A stretch of DNA of 64,000 bases from Vibrio ostreicida (GTDB lineage: Bacteria > Pseudomonadota > Gammaproteobacteria > Enterobacterales > Vibrionaceae). The stretch covers positions 62,001 to 126,000 of the forward strand of contig NZ_JABEYA020000004.1 in assembly GCF_013074385.2 (NCBI RefSeq), written 5' to 3'. The notes below the pieces were generated by a model, which did no database searches, was not told the DNA's origin, and was given only the letters and a program-made list of their open reading frames with translations. Positions 1-8,851 of this stretch are shown here, piece by piece (the first letter of the stretch is position 1; each line of letters begins with the position of its first letter). Position numbers and translations under genes: made by a program.

Positions 1-1805
1 TCAAGTTGGATTTGATTGTGAGATAAACTTGGAGCCATGGTGACTCTGAGTTCATGCAGTATTTCAGGAAGATCGAAGGTGCGTCGTTGATAGCTGGATT
101 GATCGACCGCCACTTGCTTAAAGCTCGAAATCAGCTCGGCTGCTCGATGTAGATTACGCGTCATACTTTCTGCTGACTCATTGCTCTGGTCGAGGTAACG
201 ATCGAGCACGGAACGCCGCAAACCGCTTTCTAATGAGAGTGCGAAGGATTGATTAAGATCTTTTAGCGTGGTGGAGACCATCAGAGCATTTCCTATTGGG
301 GTATTGAGTTCATGAGCCACCCCCGCGACTAAGGAACCCAATCCGGCGAGTTTCTCTGATTGGATCAACTCGTCTTGGGTCGTCTTTAATACTTCCAGTG
401 CCTGTTGCAGTTCTTGGGTTCGTTCTGCTACTCGTTTTTCCAGTTCTTGGTTCTGTTGATTTATGGTATTGAGGTATTCTCTGCGATCTGTTTCTGCTTT
501 GGCGGCGTTGGTGAACCAATAGGTCCATTTTTCTGGGATGGCTGGGATCGTTACCTCTTTATTGTTGGGTAGCTCTTCGACAAACTTAGCCAGTTGCAAT
601 GCGGGTTGGCTGAAATTCCAATGCTGATACAGCACCACAAACACCAATAAGATAGAAAAGACGCCCCCCATCAACAGATACGGCAGTATGGCTTGAATTA
701 TATGGTGGCGAATGTTTGAGTTTGGTAGCTCAATGACAAGGTTCCATGGGGTGTGTTTCAATGAATAACTCGCCCAATAGCCTTGAGGGGTTTTCAGGAA
801 TACTCCTTCATTGGCTTGTTGAATGAGTTCGAGTTTGGTGATGGTGGCGACGTCTTGGTGTAAAACGGTGTCAGTTTTGTGTTTCAGCCCGCCGTTGCTG
901 TCGCCAACCACCAGACCGCCGGAATCAATCAGTAACATTTGGCTAATATTGTCGGCTTTTTTGTTCAAAATACTGTCGAGAACTTTCAAGGTAATATCGG
1001 TGCCAACAGCTCCAACAAAAGTGTCTTTTTCGTATATCGGTGCCAACAGCGACACCATCATTCCTTTCCCCCCCGCATCCATGTAGGGGGTTGTCCAAAC
1101 ATTTTGACGGTCGGTATTATTTTCACTGCCGACAAGTTGCAATGGGTAGGTTCCCCCTGCCTCAAAGATAATCTCGATCGCATCATCCATGGTTGTGCTG
1201 TTTGTTGCCGCGAGAATATCCGCCTGCGAGAGCCAAGGATACAAAAGAGTCAGGTGCTTGTCCGCCGAATAGTAATAACTCCACTGGAACTCGGGATATC
1301 GCTGGTGTGTGACGCTGACGGCGGGCATCATAGTCAGTAAGGTCAGGACCTCTGTGCTGATGTCCTTGGGCTTAGATTGCAAAAAAATTTGGCCGATTTT
1401 TGTTTTTAGCTCGTCTGGGAGGTTTTCCCATGGTGCCCAAGCCGGAGATTTGGCCGCACTGCCATTGATAAACTCCAATGTCGCTTTGTCTTGAGCAAGA
1501 ATGGGGGTTTCTATTGCTGATGTGATCGCTGAACGCATTTTTTCGATATGATGCAGAGAAACAGACACGGTTTGGTTCAGAGACAGTAGGGTTTGCCGTG
1601 CTTGGTGCAGTTCTTCCTTAATCAAATGCGATTCAATTTGTTCGCTCAAATAAAAGGCATTGCCAAGGGTAAGCACTATGATCAGTAGCAAGCCACCATA
1701 GATCATCAGTTTGTAACGACGGATAAGAGCGGTAGCACTGCTGTCTTTGTCTATTTGTTGGTTCCCCATTGGTGGGGCAACATGGTTTTTCTTGCCGCTG
1801 ACCAT
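1..1805 (-). CDS. Cache-domain sensor histidine kinase (3' end outside window)
   Basis: Membrane sensor kinase, partial: about 601 residues are visible and the ATP-binding domain lies beyond position 1. I translated it from the minus strand. An N-terminal membrane segment (about residues 30-50) is followed by a periplasmic region with dCache-like blocks and a second membrane segment near residue 360. A coiled coil then leads into a HisKA dimerisation box reading AGVAHELNTPIGN, with the phospho-acceptor His near residue 495. The ATG at 1805 has AGGACG about 10 bases upstream. It lies 15 bases downstream of the response-regulator gene on the same strand, so the two probably form an operon and a signalling pair. 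The ligand cannot be predicted. Confidence 0.85.
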   Translation of the reverse strand, partial: MVSGKKNHVAPPMGNQQIDKDSSATALIRRYKLMIYGGLLLIIVLTLGNAFYLSEQIESHLIKEELHQARQTLLSLNQTVSVSLHHIEKMRSAITSAIETPILAQDKATLEFINGSAAKSPAWAPWENLPDELKTKIGQIFLQSKPKDISTEVLTLLTMMPAVSVTHQRYPEFQWSYYYSADKHLTLLYPWLSQADILAATNSTTMDDAIEIIFEAGGTYPLQLVGSENNTDRQNVWTTPYMDAGGKGMMVSLLAPIYEKDTFVGAVGTDITLKVLDSILNKKADNISQMLLIDSGGLVVGDSNGGLKHKTDTVLHQDVATITKLELIQQANEGVFLKTPQGYWASYSLKHTPWNLVIELPNSNIRHHIIQAILPYLLMGGVFSILLVFVVLYQHWNFSQPALQLAKFVEELPNNKEVTIPAIPEKWTYWFTNAAKAETDRREYLNTINQQNQELEKRVAERTQELQQALEVLKTTQDELIQSEKLAGLGSLVAGVAHELNTPIGNALMVSTTLKDLNQSFALSLESGLRRSVLDRYLDQSNESAESMTRNLHRAAELISSFKQVAVDQSSYQRRTFDLPEILHELRVTMAPSLSHNQIQL

Positions 1806-1820
1806 ATTAATATCGTCCTG

Positions 1821-4037
1821 TTATTGGCTGCAATGTTCTTGTTCTAACATGATGAGTAAATCACTCATCGTCATTGCTTTGGCAAACCACCAACCTTGCC
1901 CTTCCTCGCAATGATACTCTTGAAGCTTCTCTTTTTGGCTCAGTGTTTCAATGCCTTCGGCAGTCACCTCCATCCCTAGATTCTGCCCGAGTTCCACAAT
2001 CATTTTGACGATACTGTCGCTGTGCTCTATGCCTGCAACAAAACTTCGGTCAATCTTGAGTCTTGTTGCCGGAAGTTTATTCAACACATTGAGCGACGAG
2101 AAACCCGTCCCAAAATCGTCGATGGCCACTTTACAGCCCAATTGTCGTACTTGCTCCAGAATCTGGCACATGAAGGTGAGATTGTGAGCGGCCATGGTTT
2201 CGGTGATCTCAATTTCTATGTGCGTTGCGGGAATACTGAACTCCGCCAATGTGCGTTTGAGCAAAGCGATAAAGTCAGATTCTTCCAGCTGTATTGGGGA
2301 GACGTTGATTGCCATGGATAGGTGTTGATAGCCTTGATCCCGCAGTTGTGAAAACTCCTGACAGGCTTTAGCCAGCACGAAATCACCGATTTTTAGGATC
2401 AAGCCCGAGCGTTCCGCTAAAGAGATAAACTGGTCTGGTGGTATCATATTCCCTTGTTTGTTTTCCCATCGAAGCAGCGCTTCTACTCCGGTAATACGCC
2501 CATCCGCTAGGTTGTATTTTGGTTGATACATTAAAAACAGTTGCTGACTGTCGACGGCCTCTTTTAAGTCATTAAGTAACTGAATTCTGTCGCGCGCAGA
2601 CTGCCCCATACGTTCAGAAAAAAGAACGGCGCCGCCGCGATGATGAAGTTTGGCTTGTTTTAAGGCGACCTGTGCGTCTTTATAATAGCGTGTCAGCTTG
2701 CCGGTACCCTCATTGAGCGCGACCAGACCGATGCTGGCCATCACCTTAAACGTTTGTTTCTCTAAAATCAGTGGGCTTTTAAAAATCGCCATTAAGGAGT
2801 CAGCGTTCAGTTCACTGGTTAAGCCAACCAAAGCAAAGACGTCGCTGCCGACGCGGGCAAGAAAGTGGCGAGGAAATCCTTCAGCCAGACGCTGGCTAAC
2901 GGCCTCAAGGAGGCTATCACCAAATGCGTGACCAAAACTGTCGTTGATGGCGGAGAAATCATCGATATCAATCAGCGCCAGAGTTCGTGTCTCAGAGGGG
3001 GGCGCGCGACGGCTTAGCAACTTAAACAGGCTGTTCAAATTGGGTATTTTTAGGACGGGGTCGACAAAGGCTTGTTCTTCCAGCCGACTATAAAGCAAGA
3101 CGTTGTCAAAACCGACCGACAGATTAGCGCAAAACACCTCTAGTAAATGTTTGTCTACGCTTTCCAGTGGACGTTCAACTTCAACATAGGCGGCAAGACC
3201 GCGTCCCTGTTCGGTCGCAAAGTAAAGGGTGAGACCGTGTTCTAGCGAGCTACGTTTTTCGGTCAGACAGCGTATTAGGGAATCTTGTATATTGGGTAAG
3301 TTGAGACGATCTAAAGGGGTTTGAACTAAACGACTATATTTGCCAGCGGCGGCGATAATGTGAGCTGATGACACATCGGCCTCGGCGTTTTCTTGAACGC
3401 AAATCAAGCCTTCTGGGTCTATTTGTATGATGGCACTGATTTGTTTGACGGCACCTTCAGCGAATAATCTCATCCCATGAGTATTGGCAAGTTCGGTGCT
3501 TGCCCGAACGACTTTCTCTAACCCTTGACGCATTTCATGCTGATTGCGTATTTGTTGGTAGGCGCGAATCGCACTGGTTAATATAGTGAAGAGTTTGACT
3601 CGGGTCAGCTCAGACTTGGTACGATAATCGTTGATATCAAATCGACTGATGGTCTCCATTTCTGGTGCATAGCCGGGTTGCCCTGTGCGTAAAATAATCC
3701 GGAGTGCGTCAAGGTGGAGCGTATTTCGGATGGTTTTGACCAAAGTTAGTCCAGCGTCATCGGACTCCATAACGACATCTAACAGTGCGACATGTATGCA
3801 AGGCTCCGTGCGCAGTAAGTCTTCGGCCTGAGAAGCAGAGTAAGCGTGTATTAGGGCCAAATGCCGCTGTTCAATGATCAAGTCTTTCAATGCAAGGTTG
3901 GTCGCGTGATGGACTTCTTCATCGTCATCAACGACCAGTACTGTCCATTTAGGCTGACCTGGCTCTGTTGGGTTGAGCTCATCGGTGTCTTCTATAATGG
4001 TCAGGACATCATCGGATTGACTGTGGCTATCTTTCAT
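1821..4037 (-). CDS. Response regulator with receiver, DUF3369, degenerate GGDEF and EAL domains
   Basis: Predicted cyclic-di-GMP phosphodiesterase controlled by phosphorylation. Residues about 30-150 form a receiver domain (acidic VVDDDEE, phospho-acceptor in LLDVVME). A DUF3369-type sensor region follows (about 180-325). The GGDEF-like domain (about 330-485) has GSDVF at the signature position, so it should not make c-di-GMP. The EAL domain (about 490-730) keeps EALLRW, the Asn of NVSPIQ, the Glu of EITET, DDFGTG, KIDRSF and AEGIET, so hydrolysis looks intact. REC-DUF3369-EAL proteins usually sit next to a sensor kinase, as here, with the kinase gene immediately downstream. Length (738 residues) fits the family. 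Confidence 0.9.
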   Translation of the reverse strand: MKDSHSQSDDVLTIIEDTDELNPTEPGQPKWTVLVVDDDEEVHHATNLALKDLIIEQRHLALIHAYSASQAEDLLRTEPCIHVALLDVVMESDDAGLTLVKTIRNTLHLDALRIILRTGQPGYAPEMETISRFDINDYRTKSELTRVKLFTILTSAIRAYQQIRNQHEMRQGLEKVVRASTELANTHGMRLFAEGAVKQISAIIQIDPEGLICVQENAEADVSSAHIIAAAGKYSRLVQTPLDRLNLPNIQDSLIRCLTEKRSSLEHGLTLYFATEQGRGLAAYVEVERPLESVDKHLLEVFCANLSVGFDNVLLYSRLEEQAFVDPVLKIPNLNSLFKLLSRRAPPSETRTLALIDIDDFSAINDSFGHAFGDSLLEAVSQRLAEGFPRHFLARVGSDVFALVGLTSELNADSLMAIFKSPLILEKQTFKVMASIGLVALNEGTGKLTRYYKDAQVALKQAKLHHRGGAVLFSERMGQSARDRIQLLNDLKEAVDSQQLFLMYQPKYNLADGRITGVEALLRWENKQGNMIPPDQFISLAERSGLILKIGDFVLAKACQEFSQLRDQGYQHLSMAINVSPIQLEESDFIALLKRTLAEFSIPATHIEIEITETMAAHNLTFMCQILEQVRQLGCKVAIDDFGTGFSSLNVLNKLPATRLKIDRSFVAGIEHSDSIVKMIVELGQNLGMEVTAEGIETLSQKEKLQEYHCEEGQGWWFAKAMTMSDLLIMLEQEHCSQ

Positions 4038-4200
4038 TTTTGCTCCCGACTTTCAGCGCTCATCTCACGGTTATGCCTCTAAGCGTGTTTGAACGCCGAC
4101 TTCCACCGCAAAGTATAGAGTGGCTTCGGCACAAGTGCGAACCGGCCATCATTGCAGTCGGCTTGTCTACACAGCCATCGGGCGTGCGGTTGCTTCACTC

Positions 4201-4227
4201 AAAAAAGCCAGTGTATTGACACTGGCT
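4201..4227 (-). terminator. Rho-independent terminator after the alkylsulfatase gene
   Basis: A perfect 9-bp stem (AGCCAGTGT with ACACTGGCT) and 4-base loop are followed, on the minus strand, by a run of six T. It lies about 37 bases past the stop of the minus-strand alkylsulfatase gene. Confidence 0.85.
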
Positions 4228-4263
4228 CCATGGGTGACGTGTTGGTTGTTCGTCGTAGGAGGT

Positions 4264-6231
4264 TTAAGGTGTGACGACACCGAACCACATATCGAACTTA
4301 TCAAATACTGCCATTAAGGACTTCAATTGAGCGCGATTGCTGACCTTCACAGCACCAGATTGGATTTCATCACTGAGTGAGGTTTGCTTGGTAACCATTT
4401 TTTCGAACGCTTGTCGTGATAAAGCGATCGTTAGGTCTGGTTGGTCAAATTGTTGATCGCGATAAGATTTGAGGACGGAATTGCTCAGTAGCATCGAATA
4501 TTGGCCATCGTTTTCTACGCTGATATTGACTCGCATCTCAAGACCCTTAGCGGCTTCTGGTTTGACTAAAACCCCAAGATATTTCATAAATTGATCAAAG
4601 GGCATGTGCTTGGCAATCGCGGCGGTATTTGGTGTGGCAACGGGTTTGATTCCGTCACGCAGCTCTTTGGCTCCGCCAAGGTAATAATTACGCCAAGGGC
4701 CAGATTCAGCTTGATAACCGAGCTGCTCCATGGCGTCAGCTTCGAGGTAGCGTGCATGGGTATTTTTCGGGTTGGCAAAGGTAACGTGATTCAGTAGGGT
4801 GACAGCCCAGCGATACTCTCCCTTGTCGATGGCGGTTTGAGCTAACTTAATGACGTTTTGTTCCCCACCCATGGCGTCGACGTACTTGGTGCCTTGTTGT
4901 GCTGGGGTCAAAGGGTTGAGGTTGGCAGGGTTGCCATCCCACCATGCGCCAAAGTAATAATCGTAGGTCGCTCTGGCATTATGGGAGACCGTGCCATAGT
5001 AGCCGCGGTTGTACCACTCTTTTCCTAGAGAGTCAGGTAGCGTGATTGAGGCGGAAATTTCGTTGGGAGTGTACCCTTTATTGGCGAGACGCAAAGTCTG
5101 ATCATGAACGAATTTATACATATCACGTGTTTTTGCCAACTGTTGTTGAATCTTTTCTTTGCCAAAGGTCGGCCAGTGATGGGAAGCGATCATGGTATCG
5201 GCCTTATCTCCATACTGATGCAACACCTGATCGATATATTCTGCCCATGAAGAGGCATCTCGGGTTTTGGCACCACGGAGTGTCGATATGTTGTGAATGG
5301 TATGAGTCATCACCTCTGCACCCATCATGGTTTTGAACTGCGGGAAATAAAACATAAACTCGGATGGAGCCTCCGATTCCTGTGCCATGACGACTTCAAG
5401 TTCAACCCCATCCACCTTCATCTTTTGTCCCGTGATAGTGGCAATATGCGTGGGTTTGACGATTCCCGGCGCACCCGATGAAGTGGTTTTACCGAGCCCG
5501 CCATCGACCTGTCCTTGACTGCTGGCTTCGAGTAAATTCCCGTACATATAGGAAGCGCGGCGAGACATGGTATTCCCCGCCATCAGGTTTTCGGCGATTG
5601 AATGGTCAAAGAAACCTTCTGGGGCTAAGATATCAACCTTTCCGGCTTCAATGTCAGATTGGCTGGTGACACCCAAGACGCCCCCAAAGTGGTCGACATG
5701 TGAATGCGTAAAGATGACGCCTGTGACTGGCAGATCCTCGACATGCTCACGCAGTAATTGAAGTCCCGCGGCGGCGGTTTCTGGGGAAATTAAAGGGTCA
5801 ATGACCACCCATCCTTTGTCACCTCGAATAAACGACATGACAGAAAGGTCAAAACCACGGACTTGGTAAATACCGTCTTTAATTTTAAAGAGGCCATCGA
5901 TATTGTTGAGTTTCGCCTGACGTAACAGTGAAGGGTTAATGGTATCTACAGCCTGATTCTGGTCGATAAAATCGTATTGACTGAAGTCCCAAATTACCTT
6001 TCCCTGCTGGTCTTTGATGGTTTTTTCAGGCCAGGTGGCGATGAAACCATGAGACGCATCGTCAAAGTCACCGCGATTGGCAAAATCAAGATACTGTTTG
6101 AGTTGAGCATTTTTCTCTAAGGTAAAATCGGAGGCTGATTTCGGCTGATTGTTGGTCGACTGAGCGACGGAGATGGTCGGAGTGAGCATGGCGACAATAG
6201 CCAAGGATAGGATTGATTGTTGTAATTTCAT
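4264..6231 (-). CDS. Secreted alkylsulfatase (SdsA/BDS1-type metallo-beta-lactamase fold)
   Basis: Hydrolyses linear alkyl sulfate esters such as SDS to alcohol plus sulfate in the periplasm or outside the cell. An N-terminal signal peptide ends near VAQS. The dinuclear zinc site is shown by THSHVDHFGG (about residue 175) and by a later SHHWPTFG motif. The middle of the protein matches the alkylsulfatase dimerisation domain and the last ~120 residues the SCP2-like lipid-binding domain. Length (655 residues) matches SdsA1-type enzymes. I chose the ATG at 6231; a GTG lies directly before it. A LysR-type gene is 136 bases upstream on the same strand and is a likely regulator. Confidence 0.9.
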   Translation of the reverse strand: MKLQQSILSLAIVAMLTPTISVAQSTNNQPKSASDFTLEKNAQLKQYLDFANRGDFDDASHGFIATWPEKTIKDQQGKVIWDFSQYDFIDQNQAVDTINPSLLRQAKLNNIDGLFKIKDGIYQVRGFDLSVMSFIRGDKGWVVIDPLISPETAAAGLQLLREHVEDLPVTGVIFTHSHVDHFGGVLGVTSQSDIEAGKVDILAPEGFFDHSIAENLMAGNTMSRRASYMYGNLLEASSQGQVDGGLGKTTSSGAPGIVKPTHIATITGQKMKVDGVELEVVMAQESEAPSEFMFYFPQFKTMMGAEVMTHTIHNISTLRGAKTRDASSWAEYIDQVLHQYGDKADTMIASHHWPTFGKEKIQQQLAKTRDMYKFVHDQTLRLANKGYTPNEISASITLPDSLGKEWYNRGYYGTVSHNARATYDYYFGAWWDGNPANLNPLTPAQQGTKYVDAMGGEQNVIKLAQTAIDKGEYRWAVTLLNHVTFANPKNTHARYLEADAMEQLGYQAESGPWRNYYLGGAKELRDGIKPVATPNTAAIAKHMPFDQFMKYLGVLVKPEAAKGLEMRVNISVENDGQYSMLLSNSVLKSYRDQQFDQPDLTIALSRQAFEKMVTKQTSLSDEIQSGAVKVSNRAQLKSLMAVFDKFDMWFGVVTP

Positions 6232-6366
6232 CACTTATCTCTCTGTTTAGGGCGGCGAGGGAATTCGTCGGTCAGCAGAGAATAGAAAATTATTATTAAG
6301 CAATATATAGTCTAAAAGTTAAATGTAGATTAAGCATTGGTTAATATATAAATGATAAAAACCACA

Positions 6367-7272
6367 TTATTCCCTGTTGATACGATACCGATTGGTTGAT
6401 TCTAGGACCGCAGACTTAAGCCACTGATGGCCACTGTCCGATTGCTGAGAGTGATGCCAAGTCATGTACACGGGCAACCGGGACAACTCAAAAGGCATCG
6501 GCAGGATCTGTACGTTTTGTCCTAGCATTGCGGCATGCCATTCACTGGTGACGCAAATCCAATCTGTTTGGGCTGCCATCATGATGGCATTGCATATCGA
6601 ATCCGTTCGATAGGCAATATCACGACTTGGCTGGGGTTCCACTGCTAAAGAGTCAACGATATCCTGATTGAGCCGTTTGGTGCCCCAGAGGAGGTGTCGT
6701 TCGTTGAAAAACTGTTGTGGGTTAATCTCACCGTGAATACGAGGGTGGTCTTTGCGGCATACCATCACTAATGGCACGTCGAATAAGCTCTGATTGTGAT
6801 AGCCATGTTCATCGAGAGGGACGGTCGTAATGATTAAATCGGCCCGTCTCATTCTGAGATCCGTCTGGCGGTGGCTTTCGTCACTGTGCTCTTTATCGGC
6901 ATTGAGGCGAACATTTGGGGCATAGCGGTCACGGTAGGTGACCAATGGCGGGACGATCATGAGATCGAGATCTTTATGGCTCGATAAGTGAAAGGTACGG
7001 CGACTGCTGTCGGGTTCAAAGAGCTGGCGGGAGCGACTGCCATTCAGCAGCAGTTGAAGTGGCGCCTGAATTTCAGCGTACAGCTCGATGGCGACGGTGG
7101 TGGGGGTAATGCCCCGTCCTTGACGAATAAACAGAGGATCTTGATATTGATCCCTCAAGCGATTCAAAGACTGACTAATGGCAGGGGCTGAAATGCCAAG
7201 TGCGTTGGCCGCTTGATTAACACTGCGCGTTTTCATGACCATATCAAAGGTTTTGAGTAAGTTTAAATCCAT
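6367..7272 (-). CDS. LysR-family transcriptional regulator
   Basis: 301 residues, typical LTTR length. The N-terminal 60 residues form the winged-helix domain (LLKTFDMVMKTRSVNQAANA, then SAPAISQSLNRLRDQ). The remainder matches the periplasmic-binding-like effector domain. The gene is upstream of and codirectional with the alkylsulfatase, and divergent from catB across a 153-base AT-rich spacer. It could act on either neighbour. Control of the alkylsulfatase seems likelier because sulfatase genes are commonly paired with LysR genes, but this is inference. Confidence 0.88.
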   Translation of the reverse strand: MDLNLLKTFDMVMKTRSVNQAANALGISAPAISQSLNRLRDQYQDPLFIRQGRGITPTTVAIELYAEIQAPLQLLLNGSRSRQLFEPDSSRRTFHLSSHKDLDLMIVPPLVTYRDRYAPNVRLNADKEHSDESHRQTDLRMRRADLIITTVPLDEHGYHNQSLFDVPLVMVCRKDHPRIHGEINPQQFFNERHLLWGTKRLNQDIVDSLAVEPQPSRDIAYRTDSICNAIMMAAQTDWICVTSEWHAAMLGQNVQILPMPFELSRLPVYMTWHHSQQSDSGHQWLKSAVLESTNRYRINRE

Positions 7273-7425
7273 TGAAATTGCTGCTTGTTTTCACTATGTT
7301 AGGTGTCAATGTAGCACTGCCAATCTTGTGCATCCATTGTTAATTAATGATGCGATCTGTTGAGCTCTCATAGTGACATTCTATTTGAGCCATGTGTGAA
7401 AAATTAAGCGTTAAGGCCTAGGTCA

Positions 7426-8058
7426 ATGAACAACACTTTTGATTCTCCCTTTGCAGGCAAGCCTATTTGTGAGCAAATTACCAACCCAAACATTGTTGTT
7501 GGGAGACACAGTTATTACTCAGGGTATTACCATCGGCATGATTTCGAACATTGTGTTCGCTACCTTAATCCAGATCGAGATGATGTCGACAAGCTGATCA
7601 TCGGCAGTTTCTGCTCTATTGGTTCTGGAGCCGTATTTATGATGGCAGGCAATCAGGGACATCGTTCCGATTGGGTGAGTACGTTCCCTTTTCATTATCA
7701 GGACACGCCCGATTTTTCTGGAGCGCAAGATGGGTTTGTACGAGCAGGGAATACCGAGATTGGCAACGATGTGTGGATAGGTTCGGAGGCAATGATCATG
7801 GCGGGGGTCAGCATTGGAGATGGTGCGATAGTGGCGAGCCGTGCTGTGGTGACCAAAGATGTCGCCCCTTATCAAGTGGTCGGCTCTAACCCGGCCCGAC
7901 ATATTAAGTATCGGTTCACAGAACCTGAAATAGAACAACTCCAAACGATGCAATGGTGGCGGTGGAGTGATCAACAATTAGCAGGTGCAATGGATCTGAT
8001 GTGTACCGGTCATATTTCTGCACTTTATCGCTACTGGCAGAAACACATCTTGGCCTAA
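7426..8058 (+). CDS. catB: CatB-type xenobiotic acetyltransferase (chloramphenicol acetyltransferase B family)
   Basis: Left-handed beta-helix hexapeptide acyltransferase that O-acetylates chloramphenicol-like substrates using acetyl-CoA. Family hallmarks are [16 protein letters not shown] near the N-terminus, [22 protein letters not shown] (two runs; catalytic His in NQGHR) near residues 60-82, then hexapeptide repeats such as [17 protein letters not shown] and [14 protein letters not shown]. Its 210 residues match the CatB family. ATG at 7426 with CTAGG about 5 bases upstream. Chromosomal copies are common in Vibrionaceae, and no integron or transposon is visible around it. Actual drug resistance is not shown by sequence. 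Confidence 0.9.
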   Translation: MNNTFDSPFAGKPICEQITNPNIVVGRHSYYSGYYHRHDFEHCVRYLNPDRDDVDKLIIGSFCSIGSGAVFMMAGNQGHRSDWVSTFPFHYQDTPDFSGAQDGFVRAGNTEIGNDVWIGSEAMIMAGVSIGDGAIVASRAVVTKDVAPYQVVGSNPARHIKYRFTEPEIEQLQTMQWWRWSDQQLAGAMDLMCTGHISALYRYWQKHILA

Positions 8059-8136
8059 ACGTTGGATTGAAGCACGTGACGGTGCCCTTTTCTTCAGCAG
8101 GTAGGAACAGTGGGTAAAGACGAAAAAGACAACACT

Positions 8137-8200
8137 AAGGATTAGATAGTTTATCTATTTAGTCTAATCTTTAAGTATTAGCTCCTTTGATTGGGAGCTA
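8137..8200. other. Two adjacent stem-loops downstream of catB
   Basis: A 10-bp stem with one G-T wobble pairs 8137-8146 with 8163-8172 (core GATTAGA/TCTAATC). A second stem pairs TAGCTCC at 8179-8185 with GGAGCTA at 8194-8200. Neither has a T-run directly after it on the plus strand. With the terminator at 8247-8274 they could be the 3' end of the catB transcript or a separate small RNA; see findings. The rest of 8059-8683 holds no gene I can support. Confidence 0.4.
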
Positions 8201-8246
8201 GAAAACACAGAAAGCGAATAATCCACTGCCATTCACTTTTTGTTTT

Positions 8247-8274
8247 GCCACGCGTTGCTGATGCGTGGCTTTTT
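8247..8274 (+). terminator. Rho-independent terminator
   Basis: GCCACGC and GCGTGGC form a perfect 7-bp stem around a 9-base loop, followed by TTTTT. It is 188 bases downstream of the catB stop. Confidence 0.8.
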
Positions 8275-8365
8275 CTTGGTGCTGATTTTCTTGATAAGTA
8301 AGTTTGCCAATCTAGGCGATAAAACATGAAAATTGCTGAGAAGAACAGATCACTTCCCTTGAAAT

Positions 8366-8387
8366 GATGATGACTCAGATCATCATC
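8366..8387. other. Inverted repeat in the spacer before the glycosyltransferase gene
   Basis: GATGATGA (8366-8373) and TCATCATC (8380-8387) are perfect inverted copies separated by CTCAGA. It could be an operator or a hairpin. It lies about 300 bases upstream of the strong ribosome binding site at 8674. Confidence 0.35.
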
Positions 8388-8683
8388 AGATGAACTTGCT
8401 GCGCCGATACTGGGCGCTATTATGTGGTTTTCTCTCTCCTAACGGGCTAAAAATAGGCACCGTTCGACGGTTTTGTCCTCTTTCTGCTGTTCTTTTACAG
8501 GCACTTGACGGGTGAATATGACTCACATGCTGAATATTGTTTGTCCCATCGATATCAATGTGCCAAGGATAATATTTCCATAAAAGTAGGGAATAATCTT
8601 TTGTGTCGAGCTAGGCATAGAATCACACTGACTGCGCAATAAAATCATGTACTTATAGTATGTTAGCTAGCTCAGGAGTCATT

Positions 8684-8851
8684 ATGGGACCTTTAGTCGT
8701 TACGCAAAGCTACACATCTAAGCAGACGGCAGTGACGTTTTCTCACTCAGTCAAACCACAAGCGTTGACCTTTGCCAACGTCATTCTACCGTGTCTTACT
8801 GATGTTGATGTTGATGTTTGGGTGGGGCTTAGCCTATGTCATGGGGAGTGA
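8684..8851 (+). CDS. Short ORF (55 codons) overlapping the glycosyltransferase start; possible detached N-terminus
   Basis: ATG at 8684 has an excellent Shine-Dalgarno (AGGAG at 8674-8678, five bases away), better than anything before the downstream ATG at 8836. The peptide is rich in Ser, Thr and Val and ends in LSLCHGE, overlapping the next gene by 16 bases in another frame. A -1 shift at the GGGG run near 8843 would join it to the glycosyltransferase, giving a protein of roughly 460 residues with an effector-like N-terminus. Alternatives are a small coupled leader or a sequencing indel. No homology is recognised. Confidence 0.4.
   Translation: MGPLVVTQSYTSKQTAVTFSHSVKPQALTFANVILPCLTDVDVDVWVGLSLCHGE

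Noticed and set aside
4120..4317. 65-residue plus-strand ORF between the response regulator and alkylsulfatase genes
   Set aside because: It runs across the terminator hairpin at 4201 and into the antisense of the alkylsulfatase end.
7519..7977. 152-residue minus-strand ORF opposite catB
   Set aside because: Antisense to a well-supported gene; composition is not protein-like.
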